Of a stretch of 14,991 bases of DNA, positions 1-6,014 are shown one piece after another. Origin of the DNA: Hellea sp964472905 (lineage in GTDB: Bacteria > Pseudomonadota > Alphaproteobacteria > Caulobacterales > Maricaulaceae). The position numbers and the translations under genes were made by a program. The stretch covers positions 1 to 14,991 of the forward strand of contig CAYYMI010000056.1 of assembly GCA_964472905.1 (NCBI GenBank). The letters are read 5' to 3'. Position 1 is the first letter of the stretch. Every line of letters starts with the position of its first letter. The notes below the pieces were generated by a model that did not search any database, was not told the origin of the DNA, and saw only the letters and a list, made by a program, of their open reading frames with translations.

Positions 1-36
1 TTTAGTAAATAACTAAAGTGTTGCGACGACCAGTTG

Positions 37-52
37 AAACCGCAGGCGGTTT
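37..52. repeat. Short perfect inverted repeat upstream of the ABC-F gene
   Basis: AAACCGC (37-43) and GCGGTTT (46-52) are perfect reverse complements separated by AG. As RNA the innermost pair would open to give a CAGG tetraloop. No T-run follows on the plus strand, so it is not a convincing terminator for whatever lies left of the window. Nothing else is recognised in bases 1-140. Confidence 0.4.
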
Positions 53-141
53 AAGCCGTTGAGCCAATGTTCGCCTATGCTATGCTTCAAAGCGAATTAT
101 AGTCTGTTCTCTACACCCTAATAAAACCCTTCGCAGTCATA

Positions 142-150
142 TGGTATAAT
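142..150 (+). promoter_or_regulatory. Extended -10 promoter candidate for the ABC-F gene
   Basis: TATAAT at 145-150 matches the sigma-70 -10 consensus exactly and is preceded by TGG (142-144), the TGn of an extended -10 element. No good -35 hexamer sits 16-18 bases upstream, which is tolerated when the -10 is extended. Transcription would start near 157, giving a leader of about 50 bases before the ATG at 208. Confidence 0.5.
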
Positions 151-207
151 TTCGCCGCCAAGTCCTATTTCTCTTGCAATCACTGGCCGCGCCGTTAGAC
201 ACCCGCC

Positions 208-1806
208 ATGTTAACAATCTCTGATTTGAATTACCGTGTGCAGGGCCGTCCGCTCTTTACCAATGCGTCAGCGCAAATCGCGGCGGGGTGGAAGGTTGGC
301 CTCATCGGGCGTAACGGCACGGGTAAATCGACATTGCTGCGGCTCATCCGCGAAGAAGTCGCCGATAAATCCAAAGACGCCTCTGTGCGCTTAAATAAAG
401 GCGCGCGCATGGGCTGGGTCGCTCAAGAGGTGGACGCGACGGATGAGACCATCATGGATGTGGTTTTGGCCGCCGACCAAGAACGCCACGCCTTGATGAT
501 AGAATCTGAGACCGCAACTGACCCTGACCGCATTGGCGAAATTCACGAACGGTTGATGGANNNNNNNNNNGATATAGATGCGTGGAACGCAGATACGCGC
601 GCGGCGGTGGTGCTGGCGGGGCTTGGCTTTAAGACAGACGATTTTTACCGCGCAACCAAAGAGTTCTCTGGCGGGTGGCGTATGCGCGCGGCCATTGCGG
701 GCGTACTTGTCTCTGAGCCAGATTTACTTTTGCTCGATGAGCCGACCAACTATCTCGACCTCGAAGGGGCGGCGTGGCTGGAAGGTTATATCCGCAAATA
801 TCCGCATACGGTGATTATGGTCTCGCATGACCGCGAAATGCTCAACCGTTCTGTCACCCATACGCTGGCGCTGGAACACCAACAATTATCCATTTGCCCC
901 GGGGGCTATGATGATTGGATGAAATTGCGGGCGGCCAAGACGGCGCAGCTCGAGGCGATGAAAGCCAAGCAAGATGCGGACCGCGCCCATTTGCAGGCCT
1001 TTGTCGACCGCTTTAAAGCCAAAGCTTCCAAAGCGCGCCAAGCGCAATCGCGCGTTAAGATGCTCGAGAAGATGCAGGATATTTCTATCCCGATTACCGA
1101 ACGCACCACGCCGTTTAATTTTGGCAAATTTAAAGACAAGCTCGCCCCGCCTATGCTGGAACTTGAAGGTTGTGATTTGGGCTATGGAGAAGCGGCGAAA
1201 ATCTTAAGCGGGGTGAACCTACGTCTCGACCCTGATGACCGTATCGCCATTGTCGGGGCCAACGGGCAGGGCAAGACAACGTTGGTAAAATCTATCGCCT
1301 CGCGGCTCCCCCTTATGGCGGGTACGCTCAAAGCGCCCAAAGCCATCCGCATTGGTTATTTTTCACAAGACCAACTTGATGAATTGACCGAAGGCGAAAC
1401 GGTGCTCAACCATGTCTCCCACGCGCTCCCTAAACACACCCCCGAGAGCAAGACTCGCGCCGCCGCCGCCGCCATGGGCTTCTCCCATGAAAAGGTTGAA
1501 ACAAAAGTCGAGAAATTATCAGGCGGGGAAAAAGTGCGGCTTTTGCTCGGCCTCATGTCGATTGAAAAACCACATATTCTGATTTTGGATGAGCCGACCT
1601 CGCATTTAGATATTGATAGCCGCGAAGCCCTCATCTATGCGCTCAATGATTTCCCCGGCGCAGTCCTCTTAATTACCCATGATGTCTATCTCGCCGAAGC
1701 CACCGCCGACCGATTATGGCTGGTCAATAACGGCAAAGCCAAACGTTATGACGGCGATTTGCGGGATTATAAGAAACTGGTCATGGCCGCAGATAGGGCG
1801 GGGTGA
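208..1806 (+). CDS. ABC-F family ATPase, YheS/Uup type
   Basis: This soluble protein has two ABC ATPase domains in tandem and no membrane domain, the layout of ABC-F proteins. Members of that family bind the ribosomal E site and act in translation. Domain 1 has Walker A GRNGTGKST (34-42), signature SGGWRMR and Walker B LLLLDEPTNYLDL. The linker between domains is rich in Lys, Ala and Gln, with FVDRFKAKASKARQAQSR typical of the P-site interaction motif. Domain 2 has Walker A GANGQGKTT (350-358), signature LSGGEKVRL (437 on) and Walker B ILILDEPTSHLD (457 on). The protein ends soon after domain 2 and lacks the C-terminal coiled coil of Uup, so YheS is the closer comparison. The ATG at 208 fits the family N-terminus, although no clear Shine-Dalgarno precedes it. 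Ten N at 561-570 fall inside domain 1; the frame is kept across them. The exact subfamily is uncertain. Confidence 0.93.
   Translation: MLTISDLNYRVQGRPLFTNASAQIAAGWKVGLIGRNGTGKSTLLRLIREEVADKSKDASVRLNKGARMGWVAQEVDATDETIMDVVLAADQERHALMIESETATDPDRIGEIHERLMXXXXDIDAWNADTRAAVVLAGLGFKTDDFYRATKEFSGGWRMRAAIAGVLVSEPDLLLLDEPTNYLDLEGAAWLEGYIRKYPHTVIMVSHDREMLNRSVTHTLALEHQQLSICPGGYDDWMKLRAAKTAQLEAMKAKQDADRAHLQAFVDRFKAKASKARQAQSRVKMLEKMQDISIPITERTTPFNFGKFKDKLAPPMLELEGCDLGYGEAAKILSGVNLRLDPDDRIAIVGANGQGKTTLVKSIASRLPLMAGTLKAPKAIRIGYFSQDQLDELTEGETVLNHVSHALPKHTPESKTRAAAAAMGFSHEKVETKVEKLSGGEKVRLLLGLMSIEKPHILILDEPTSHLDIDSREALIYALNDFPGAVLLITHDVYLAEATADRLWLVNNGKAKRYDGDLRDYKKLVMAADRAG
561..570. other. Assembly gap of ten N inside the ABC-F gene
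   Basis: Ten undetermined bases interrupt the first ATPase domain just before the conserved IDAW segment. The reading frame is continuous across the gap as written, giving four unknown residues. A fixed run of ten usually marks a scaffold join of unknown size, not a measured length. Confidence 0.98.
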
Positions 1807-1817
1807 TTAGCTTTTAG

Positions 1818-1831
1818 TAACGTTTACGTTA
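1818..1831. repeat. 14-base inverted repeat between the ABC-F and DUF3592 genes
   Basis: TAACGT (1818-1823) and ACGTTA (1826-1831) flank TT. The two-base spacer is too short for a stable RNA hairpin, so if functional it is more like a DNA operator for a dimeric repressor. It lies 12 bases after the ABC-F stop and about 50 bases before the next start. Its role is unknown. Confidence 0.35.
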
Positions 1832-1881
1832 TTTCAGCCTTTGATGTGTAATGTGCCCTATTTACACTTAGGGGCTTTAAA

Positions 1882-2439
1882 GTGGCTGATCAGAATGAAG
1901 AACCTAAAGGTCTTTTTTATCTCATCGTAGGATTGTTTTGTATAGGTTGCCTGTTTCAAAGTACAATTCAGTTTAAGTCATATTTTCATTACCAAAAACT
2001 GCAACAACATGGCACTTATACCACGGCGAAAATCGTAAAAAGAATTTATGAACCCCAAAACAGGGCCCCTACAATATATTATCTAACATATCAGTTTGAA
2101 AATAGACGAGCCACAAATACTTGTAAGCGATCAGGTGAGTATTTCACCACACCCAAAGACAAGGCCTGTATACACACGGTGCAAAAGCATAGAATTTTAG
2201 AACAAGAATATAAGGATATAAAAATTGGCGACGATATTGATGTTCTGTATCTGCCGAGTACTTCGAAAACTAAAAGCATGGTCCTTGGGATGTCTTATAG
2301 TAAATCATCCTCATTATATACGGCTTTATTCCTTCTATTTTCAGCCCTGTGTTCGGTTTGGTTTTTATTAGTCTTTATCTCTAAAGGTTTCGCCGATAAA
2401 GCAAGATTGAAGCAGGCCCGCAAGGTCAAAACTAGATGA
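1882..2439 (+). CDS. Small membrane protein, DUF3592-like
   Basis: This is a 185-residue protein with two predicted membrane helices, at about residues 10-32 and 143-168, and a polar domain of about 105 residues between them. The polar part contains TYTTAKIVKR early and GDDIDVLYLPSTSKTKSM late. This pattern of an exposed beta domain with a V-x-YxPxxPxxS-like end between two helices is what DUF3592 proteins show; their function is not known. The start is taken as GTG at 1882, preceded at about seven bases by AGGGG (1870-1874). Two cysteines (NTCKR and KACIH) lie in the polar domain. The codons are visibly more AT-rich than in the flanking genes, which may point to a different history. The DUF3592 assignment is by pattern only. 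Confidence 0.65.
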   Translation: MADQNEEPKGLFYLIVGLFCIGCLFQSTIQFKSYFHYQKLQQHGTYTTAKIVKRIYEPQNRAPTIYYLTYQFENRRATNTCKRSGEYFTTPKDKACIHTVQKHRILEQEYKDIKIGDDIDVLYLPSTSKTKSMVLGMSYSKSSSLYTALFLLFSALCSVWFLLVFISKGFADKARLKQARKVKTR

Positions 2440-2461
2440 AGCGTAACCCCTCCGAAACGCA

Positions 2462-2490
2462 TTGTCACGCCCGCTTGCTCGCGCCATAAT
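2462..2490 (+). promoter_or_regulatory. Promoter-like sequence, distal copy
   Basis: TTGTCA (2462-2467) and CATAAT (2485-2490) are separated by exactly 17 bases, each matching the sigma-70 hexamers at five of six positions. The segment 2449-2490 aligns without gaps to 2781-2822 (37 of 42 identical). It lies 22 bases after the DUF3592 stop. No ribosome binding site or start codon follows closely. If active, it would give the glutamate-synthase-like gene a leader of about 340 bases containing the hairpins; otherwise it is a relict. Confidence 0.5.
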
Positions 2491-2500
2491 TCTCCCATTC

Positions 2501-2534
2501 GTCATAGCCGTACTTGATACGGCTATCCATGACG
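2501..2534 (+). repeat. Palindromic REP-type element, copy 1
   Basis: A perfect 9-base stem, ATAGCCGTA (2504-2512) with TACGGCTAT (2518-2526), closes a CTTGA loop. GTC before it and, after a CCAT bulge, GACG (2531-2534) extend the palindrome. The frame, CGTC + AT-stem + five-base loop + stem-AT + CCAT, is shared with the elements at 2635 and 2720 although the stem bases differ. Similar short palindromes are common between genes in alphaproteobacteria. Confidence 0.75.
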
Positions 2535-2574
2535 TGATGTTTCAAAGTAGATAATTCCTCCCATGGATCACCTC

Positions 2575-2599
2575 GTGCATTTTGCTACGCAAATTGCAC
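2575..2599. repeat. Imperfect hairpin
   Basis: GTGCA (2575-2579) pairs with TGCAC (2595-2599), and after a T:T mismatch TTTGC (2581-2585) pairs with GCAAA (2589-2593) around a TAC loop. No T-run follows, so it is not a terminator on the plus strand. It is a single copy in this window. Confidence 0.5.
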
Positions 2600-2634
2600 C
2601 TATCGGATGATGATAAAGAAAATTACGCTAATAC

Positions 2635-2661
2635 CGTCATTACAAGACTTGTTCTTGTAAT
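2635..2661 (+). repeat. Palindromic REP-type element, copy 2
   Basis: CGTC (2635-2638) precedes a perfect 9-base stem, ATTACAAGA (2639-2647) with TCTTGTAAT (2653-2661), loop CTTGT. CTAT follows, in the place of CCAT in copy 1. The first 24 bases match the element at 4408 at 23 positions. Confidence 0.75.
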
Positions 2662-2717
2662 CTATCATGATGAGTTTCTATAAATAGCATGGTCTTGAAA
2701 GGTTACAGACGGGAGAT

Positions 2718-2746
2718 GGATTGCAAGAATAAATCTTGCAATGACG
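2718..2746 (-). repeat. Palindromic REP-type element, copy 3, inverted
   Basis: Read on the minus strand, it begins CGTC (2746-2743), then a perfect 9-base stem ATTGCAAGA / TCTTGCAAT with loop TTTAT, then CC. It faces copy 2 about 58 bases away, an inverted pair like the paired REP arrangements of other bacteria. Confidence 0.72.
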
Positions 2747-2793
2747 ATGTAAAGAAGAGCGTCATAAGTTATTAAGTCATCCCCCAAAACCCA

Positions 2794-2822
2794 TTGTCAC
2801 GCCCGCTCGCCCGCGCCATAAT
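2794..2822 (+). promoter_or_regulatory. Promoter candidate for the glutamate-synthase-like gene
   Basis: TTGTCA (2794-2799), a 17-base spacer and CATAAT (2817-2822) form a good sigma-70 pattern. The expected start of transcription, 6-8 bases after the -10, falls at 2828-2830, which is the start of the AAGGAG ribosome binding site at 2828-2833. The leader before ATG 2840 would be only about 10-12 bases. Confidence 0.6.
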
Positions 2823-2839
2823 CCCTCAAGGAGAGTTTT

Positions 2840-4375
2840 ATGGCATTGATTCAGGCGGGCGAGACAACGATGTCGGAAACGATGGAAATGCTGACGGGGA
2901 CGGCGGTTCAGGGGCTGAATATTCTCGGCTCGCTCTTTCTCTTTGTGCTCGGCATTCTGGCTGCCGCAATCCTCATCCTGTTCTTGATTGATGTGACCCA
3001 GACCAAAGATACGGTACGCCGCAATTATCCTGTGTTGGGGCGGTTTCGCGGTGTCTTTTCAAAACTGGGTGAGTTTTTTCGTCAATATTTCTTTGCCATG
3101 GACCGCGAGGAAATGCCATTTAACCGCGCGCAGCGCGATTACATCAATGATGTCTGTGATGACGGCCATGAGACGGTGCCCTTTGGGTCGACCAAAGTGC
3201 TTGGTCCCGGCACGCCGATTTTCGCTAATGGCTTGTTCCCTAAACTCGACGGCGAACATACGCCCAAGCCCGCCTTTATCATCGGGCCGAATACGCCCAA
3301 TCCTTATGCCCCCACAAGCCTGTTTAATATATCCGCCATGAGTTACGGCTCTTTATCCAAGCCCGCGGTTCAGGCGCTCTCCTTAGGCGCAGGCATGGCG
3401 GGGTGCTGGCTCAATACGGGGGAAGGCGGCGTTGCGCCTTATCATCTCGAAGGCGAATGTGACGTTGTCTATCAGCTCGGGACAGGCAAGTTCGGCGCGC
3501 GCAAAGATGATATGACTTTGGATGAGGATAAACTGCGCAAGATTTGTCAAAACCCGCATATTAAAATGATCGAGATTAAACTCTCTCAAGGTGCCAAGCC
3601 GGGCAAAGGCGGGATATTACCCGCCGAGAAAGTGACCGCCGAGATTGCGCAGATACGCGGCATCAAAGAAGGCGAAGCGGCCATATCACCCAACCGCCAT
3701 GTCGAGGCCTCTAACCCTGCTGAATTGCTCGACCTCATTGACCAAGTGCGTAAAGCCTCAGGCCGCCCGACAGGGATTAAATTTGTCGTCGGCAATATCG
3801 TGCCTATTCAGGAATTGTTCCAAGAGATCAAAGCGCGCGGCCTGCACTCTGCGCCCGATTTCATTACGCTCGATAGCGGGGATGGCGGGACTGGCGCTGC
3901 GCCTTTGCCGCTTCTTGATAATATGGGGCTGTCTATTCGCGAAGGCTTGCCGTTGGTTGATGATTTGCTAAGGGCCGAAGGTCTGCGCGAGCGTATCGCC
4001 GTGATTGCCAGCGGGAAGTTAGTGACGCCAGAAGATGTGGCTTGGGCCTTTTGTGTGGGCGCGGATTTTGTCAATGCCGCGCGCGGGTTCATGTTTGCGC
4101 TAGGCTGTATTCAGGCCTTAAAATGCGATGAGAACACTTGCCCGACAGGGATAACCACCCATAATAAACGGCTTCAACGCGGCCTTGACCCCACCAACAA
4201 AGCGGTGCGCGTGATGAATTATTGCAAGACCATCCAAAAAGAAGTCGACATGATCGCCCATAGCTGCGGCGTTGATCATCCGCGCGATTTAACACGAAAT
4301 CACCTTATGGTGGTCCAAGCTAATGGGCGTAGTAAACCGTTCTCCCAGACATGGGATCGGTCGAAATATGGCTAA
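2840..4375 (+). CDS. FMN-binding glutamate synthase family protein, membrane-anchored
   Basis: This 511-residue protein contains the FMN/Fe-S synthase domain of the glutamate synthase large subunit, without the amidotransferase domain or the GXGXG domain. It begins with one membrane helix (about 27-50), followed by RRNYPVLGRFR, typical of this stand-alone family. Core motifs are GEGGVAPYHLEG, KLSQGAKPGKGG, SPNRH and DSGDGGTGAAP. Cysteines 423, 429 and 434 (spacing C-x5-C-x4-C, with KCDENTCPTG) match the 3Fe-4S ligands of GltB. By family it should bind FMN and a 3Fe-4S cluster; the physiological reaction of stand-alone members is not settled, so glutamate synthase activity should not be assumed. 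The ATG at 2840 is fixed by AAGGAG six bases upstream; a second ATG 30 bases later has no such site. No GltD-type partner is in the window. The gene appears monocistronic. Confidence 0.93.
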   Translation: MALIQAGETTMSETMEMLTGTAVQGLNILGSLFLFVLGILAAAILILFLIDVTQTKDTVRRNYPVLGRFRGVFSKLGEFFRQYFFAMDREEMPFNRAQRDYINDVCDDGHETVPFGSTKVLGPGTPIFANGLFPKLDGEHTPKPAFIIGPNTPNPYAPTSLFNISAMSYGSLSKPAVQALSLGAGMAGCWLNTGEGGVAPYHLEGECDVVYQLGTGKFGARKDDMTLDEDKLRKICQNPHIKMIEIKLSQGAKPGKGGILPAEKVTAEIAQIRGIKEGEAAISPNRHVEASNPAELLDLIDQVRKASGRPTGIKFVVGNIVPIQELFQEIKARGLHSAPDFITLDSGDGGTGAAPLPLLDNMGLSIREGLPLVDDLLRAEGLRERIAVIASGKLVTPEDVAWAFCVGADFVNAARGFMFALGCIQALKCDENTCPTGITTHNKRLQRGLDPTNKAVRVMNYCKTIQKEVDMIAHSCGVDHPRDLTRNHLMVVQANGRSKPFSQTWDRSKYG

Positions 4376-4407
4376 GGGTAGGCGGCCTTAACCAACCTCT
4401 CAATCAT

Positions 4408-4438
4408 CGTCATTGCAAGACTTGTTCTTGTCATGACG
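4408..4438 (+). repeat. Palindromic REP-type element, copy 4, imperfect
   Basis: CGTCAT (4408-4413) pairs with ATGACG (4433-4438) and CAAGA (4416-4420) with TCTTG (4426-4430), with a two-base mismatch between them. The left 24 bases are nearly those of copy 2. The right arm appears to lack a few bases relative to copies 2 and 3. It starts 33 bases after the stop of the glutamate-synthase-like gene and could act as a 3' stem. Confidence 0.7.
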
Positions 4439-4561
4439 TGGGTCTGAGGGCGTTTCAAAAAATCAAAAAAACTTAATCCTCACTAACTCATGCGGGGGTA
4501 TTTTACGCTCATGAGTTTTGAGACGATGACATATCCTATGAAGGACTTAGCCCTTCCCATG

Positions 4562-4632
4562 CCCGACACAGCATTGAATGTGGATAGAGGCGCAGCCCCT
4601 AAGATGGGCGTCTGCGGGATAGCTGTGTCTGG
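4562..4632 (+). other. Nested stem structure, possible structured RNA
   Basis: GACACAGC (4565-4572) pairs perfectly with GCTGTGTC (4622-4629), extended past one mismatch by CC (4562-4563) with GG (4631-4632). Inside it CGCAG (4591-4595) pairs with CTGCG (4612-4616) and CCC (4596-4598) with GGG (4606-4608). The result is an outer stem, an asymmetric bulge and an inner hairpin within 71 bases. It resembles no RNA family I can name. The strand is undetermined, because the complement folds equally well. Confidence 0.35.
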
Positions 4633-5101
4633 AATTTTGATGTGGTTGCGGCTCTGTGTTTATGTTGTCACGGGGTATGGATCTCCCTTTGAATCACACA
4701 CTGCGGCGCCTCGACAGCCTTTTCACAATCCCAACCGTACCAGACGCCGTCTAAACCGGCATTGCTCCAATCAAAAGACTATGCCTGTCATACGCCAGTA
4801 CGGCATTTTATATAATTTTGGATCGCGGCATATTACGCCGACGCAGTTTCTGGAACGCAGGTGTCGTCTTTCGGGGGTGGCGCGAGTGTCCATATACCGC
4901 ATGGTTTATTATGCTCACCGCATGGTGCGTGAAGCGTTATGGGCTAGATATGCGCGCGGAGATTTTCGCGCGTCGCGAGGTTTGTGTGAGGCCCATCTTT
5001 GGCCGAGTTAGTTTCGTTTTTATAAAAAAGTAAACCCTATGACGACCAAAGCTCGCTTTGGCCGGCCATATCCCCATGCCTGATGAACAGAGTTTGGATT
5101 G

Positions 5102-5881
5102 CTAAGCTTCTTCCGCCAGCGTCGCCGCGGCTGCTTCGGTCATATCAAAATTGTGAAAGACTGAGCTGACATCATCGACATCTTCGAGGGCGTCTTGTAG
5201 GCGAACAACGGCGGCCGCTTGGTCTGGGTTATCAATATCGTTTTGACCTTTCCAGACAAGGTTGACAGATTTGGCGTCGCCGAATTTCTTTTGAAGTTCC
5301 CCTGCAACGGATCCTAAATCATCGCGCGCGGTCCAGATTGTATGGACGGGTTCATATTCATCCCATTGATCGGACGCGGCTTCATCCGTTTCGCAATCAT
5401 CTGCGCCGGCTTCAATTGCGGCTTCCATCATGCCGTCTTCATCGGTCACTTCGAGCGGATATTCAATTTTGCCGACTTGGTCGAACATAAAGGCGACTGA
5501 GCCTGTTTCGCCCAATGCGCCGCCATTTTTAGAAAAGGCTGTGCGTACAGCCATGGCCGCGCGGTTTTTGTTGTCTGTGCTGGCTTCGACAATAAAGCCG
5601 ATGCCGCCCGGGCCAAAACCTTCATAACGGATTTCTTCGTAATCTTCTCCGTCGCCGCCCGCGCCTTTATCAACCGCGCGTTTGATATTATCTTTGGGCA
5701 TGGATTGGCCCTTGGCGTTGGCAATGGCCAGACGTAAACGAGGGTTCATATCAGGGTCAGGGCCGCCCATTTTAGAGGCGATAGCAATGTCTTTGGCGAG
5801 CTTGGAAAAGAGCTTGGAGCGCAGCTTATCCTGCCGCCCTTTACGGTGCTGAATATTGGCCCATTTGGAATGTCCTGCCAT
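5102..5881 (-). CDS. yebC: YebC/PmpR family (TACO1-type) protein
   Basis: The 259-residue protein starts MAGHSKWANIQHRKGRQD, the hallmark of the YebC/TACO1 family, and continues with SKLFSKLAKDI, NPRLRLAIANAK, MPKDNIKRAV and YEGFGPGGIGFIVE in the expected order. Length is close to the family norm of about 240-250. Members were long annotated as transcription regulators; more recent work links them to translation, relieving stalls at polyproline stretches. The ATG at 5881 is preceded by AGGA about six bases upstream. The frame stays open for a further 79 codons, but these run into the divergent gene and are not coding. It has no ruvC neighbour on the downstream side, unlike the common yebC-ruvCAB order. 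The acidic C-terminal part (DEDGMMEAAIEAGADD) is typical. Confidence 0.96.
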   Translation of the reverse strand: MAGHSKWANIQHRKGRQDKLRSKLFSKLAKDIAIASKMGGPDPDMNPRLRLAIANAKGQSMPKDNIKRAVDKGAGGDGEDYEEIRYEGFGPGGIGFIVEASTDNKNRAAMAVRTAFSKNGGALGETGSVAFMFDQVGKIEYPLEVTDEDGMMEAAIEAGADDCETDEAASDQWDEYEPVHTIWTARDDLGSVAGELQKKFGDAKSVNLVWKGQNDIDNPDQAAAVVRLQDALEDVDDVSSVFHNFDMTEAAAATLAEEA

Positions 5882-5913
5882 GAGAAATCCTGTTCGTCTG
5901 TTTATCTGGCCGC

Positions 5914-5942
5914 GTTCTAAGGGATTGCCACGCGCTCGGCAA
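5914..5942 (-). promoter_or_regulatory. Promoter candidate for yebC
   Basis: On the minus strand TTGCCG (5942-5937) and TAGAAC (5919-5914) stand 17 bases apart, each matching the consensus at four of six positions. Transcription would start near 5907, about 26 bases before the ATG. Confidence 0.4.
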
Positions 5943-5962
5943 GGGGGTGAAGAGTCTAGGGG

Positions 5963-5990
5963 TTGATATTCAGCGCTAACTCTCGATAAT
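5963..5990 (+). promoter_or_regulatory. Promoter candidate for the SRPBCC gene
   Basis: TTGATA (5963-5968), a 16-base spacer and GATAAT (5985-5990) each match the sigma-70 consensus at five of six positions. The expected start near 5997 lies downstream of an in-frame upstream start codon at 5994, which supports ATG 6015 as the real start. It is back to back with the yebC promoter. Confidence 0.55.
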
Positions 5991-6014
5991 GATGTGAGTC
6001 GAGGATGTGGTGAT

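Larger units (their letters stand above)
2440..2839. other. 400-base spacer with repeats and tandem promoter-like sequences
   Basis: No gene is supported here. In order it holds a promoter-like copy (2462-2490), a palindrome (2501-2534), a small hairpin (2575-2599), a facing pair of related palindromes (2635-2661 and 2720-2746) and a second promoter-like copy (2794-2822) directly before the next gene. Each is listed separately. Confidence 0.8.
4376..5101. other. 726-base stretch without a recognisable gene
   Basis: It lies between the glutamate-synthase-like gene (plus) and yebC (minus), which converge on it. It contains one palindromic repeat (4408-4438), A-runs at 4456-4472, a stem CTCATG/CATGAG (4487-4515), a nested stem structure (4562-4632), a hairpin ATGCC/GGCAT (about 4781-4806) followed by AT-rich sequence, the direct repeat CCGCATGGT around 4898 and 4918, a CGCGCG stem (4953-4972) and the inverted repeat CCAAAGC/GCTTTGG near 5047-5062. 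Open frames at 4490-5011 and 4818-5033 have no ribosome binding site and implausible residue composition. No rRNA, tRNA, tmRNA, RNase P or SRP RNA signature was found. Confidence 0.6.

Noticed and set aside
2565..2574. GGATCACCTC, identical to bases near the 3' end of 16S rRNA
   Set aside because: Only ten bases match and the flanks are unrelated; judged coincidence, not an rRNA remnant.
2794..2991. 65-codon frame beginning at the proximal promoter
   Set aside because: It overlaps the start of the glutamate-synthase-like gene in another frame, begins inside the -35 element and has a low-complexity Gly/Asp composition.
4456..4472. A-runs that read as T-runs on the minus strand, downstream of yebC
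   Set aside because: The nearest stem (4487-4515) is about 15 bases away, and the site is about 600 bases after the yebC stop, so it is not a convincing intrinsic terminator.
4490..5011. 173-codon open frame on the plus strand
   Set aside because: No Shine-Dalgarno, residue composition rich in Arg, Tyr, His, Cys and Trp, no motif, and another frame of the same strand is also largely open. Not reported as a gene.
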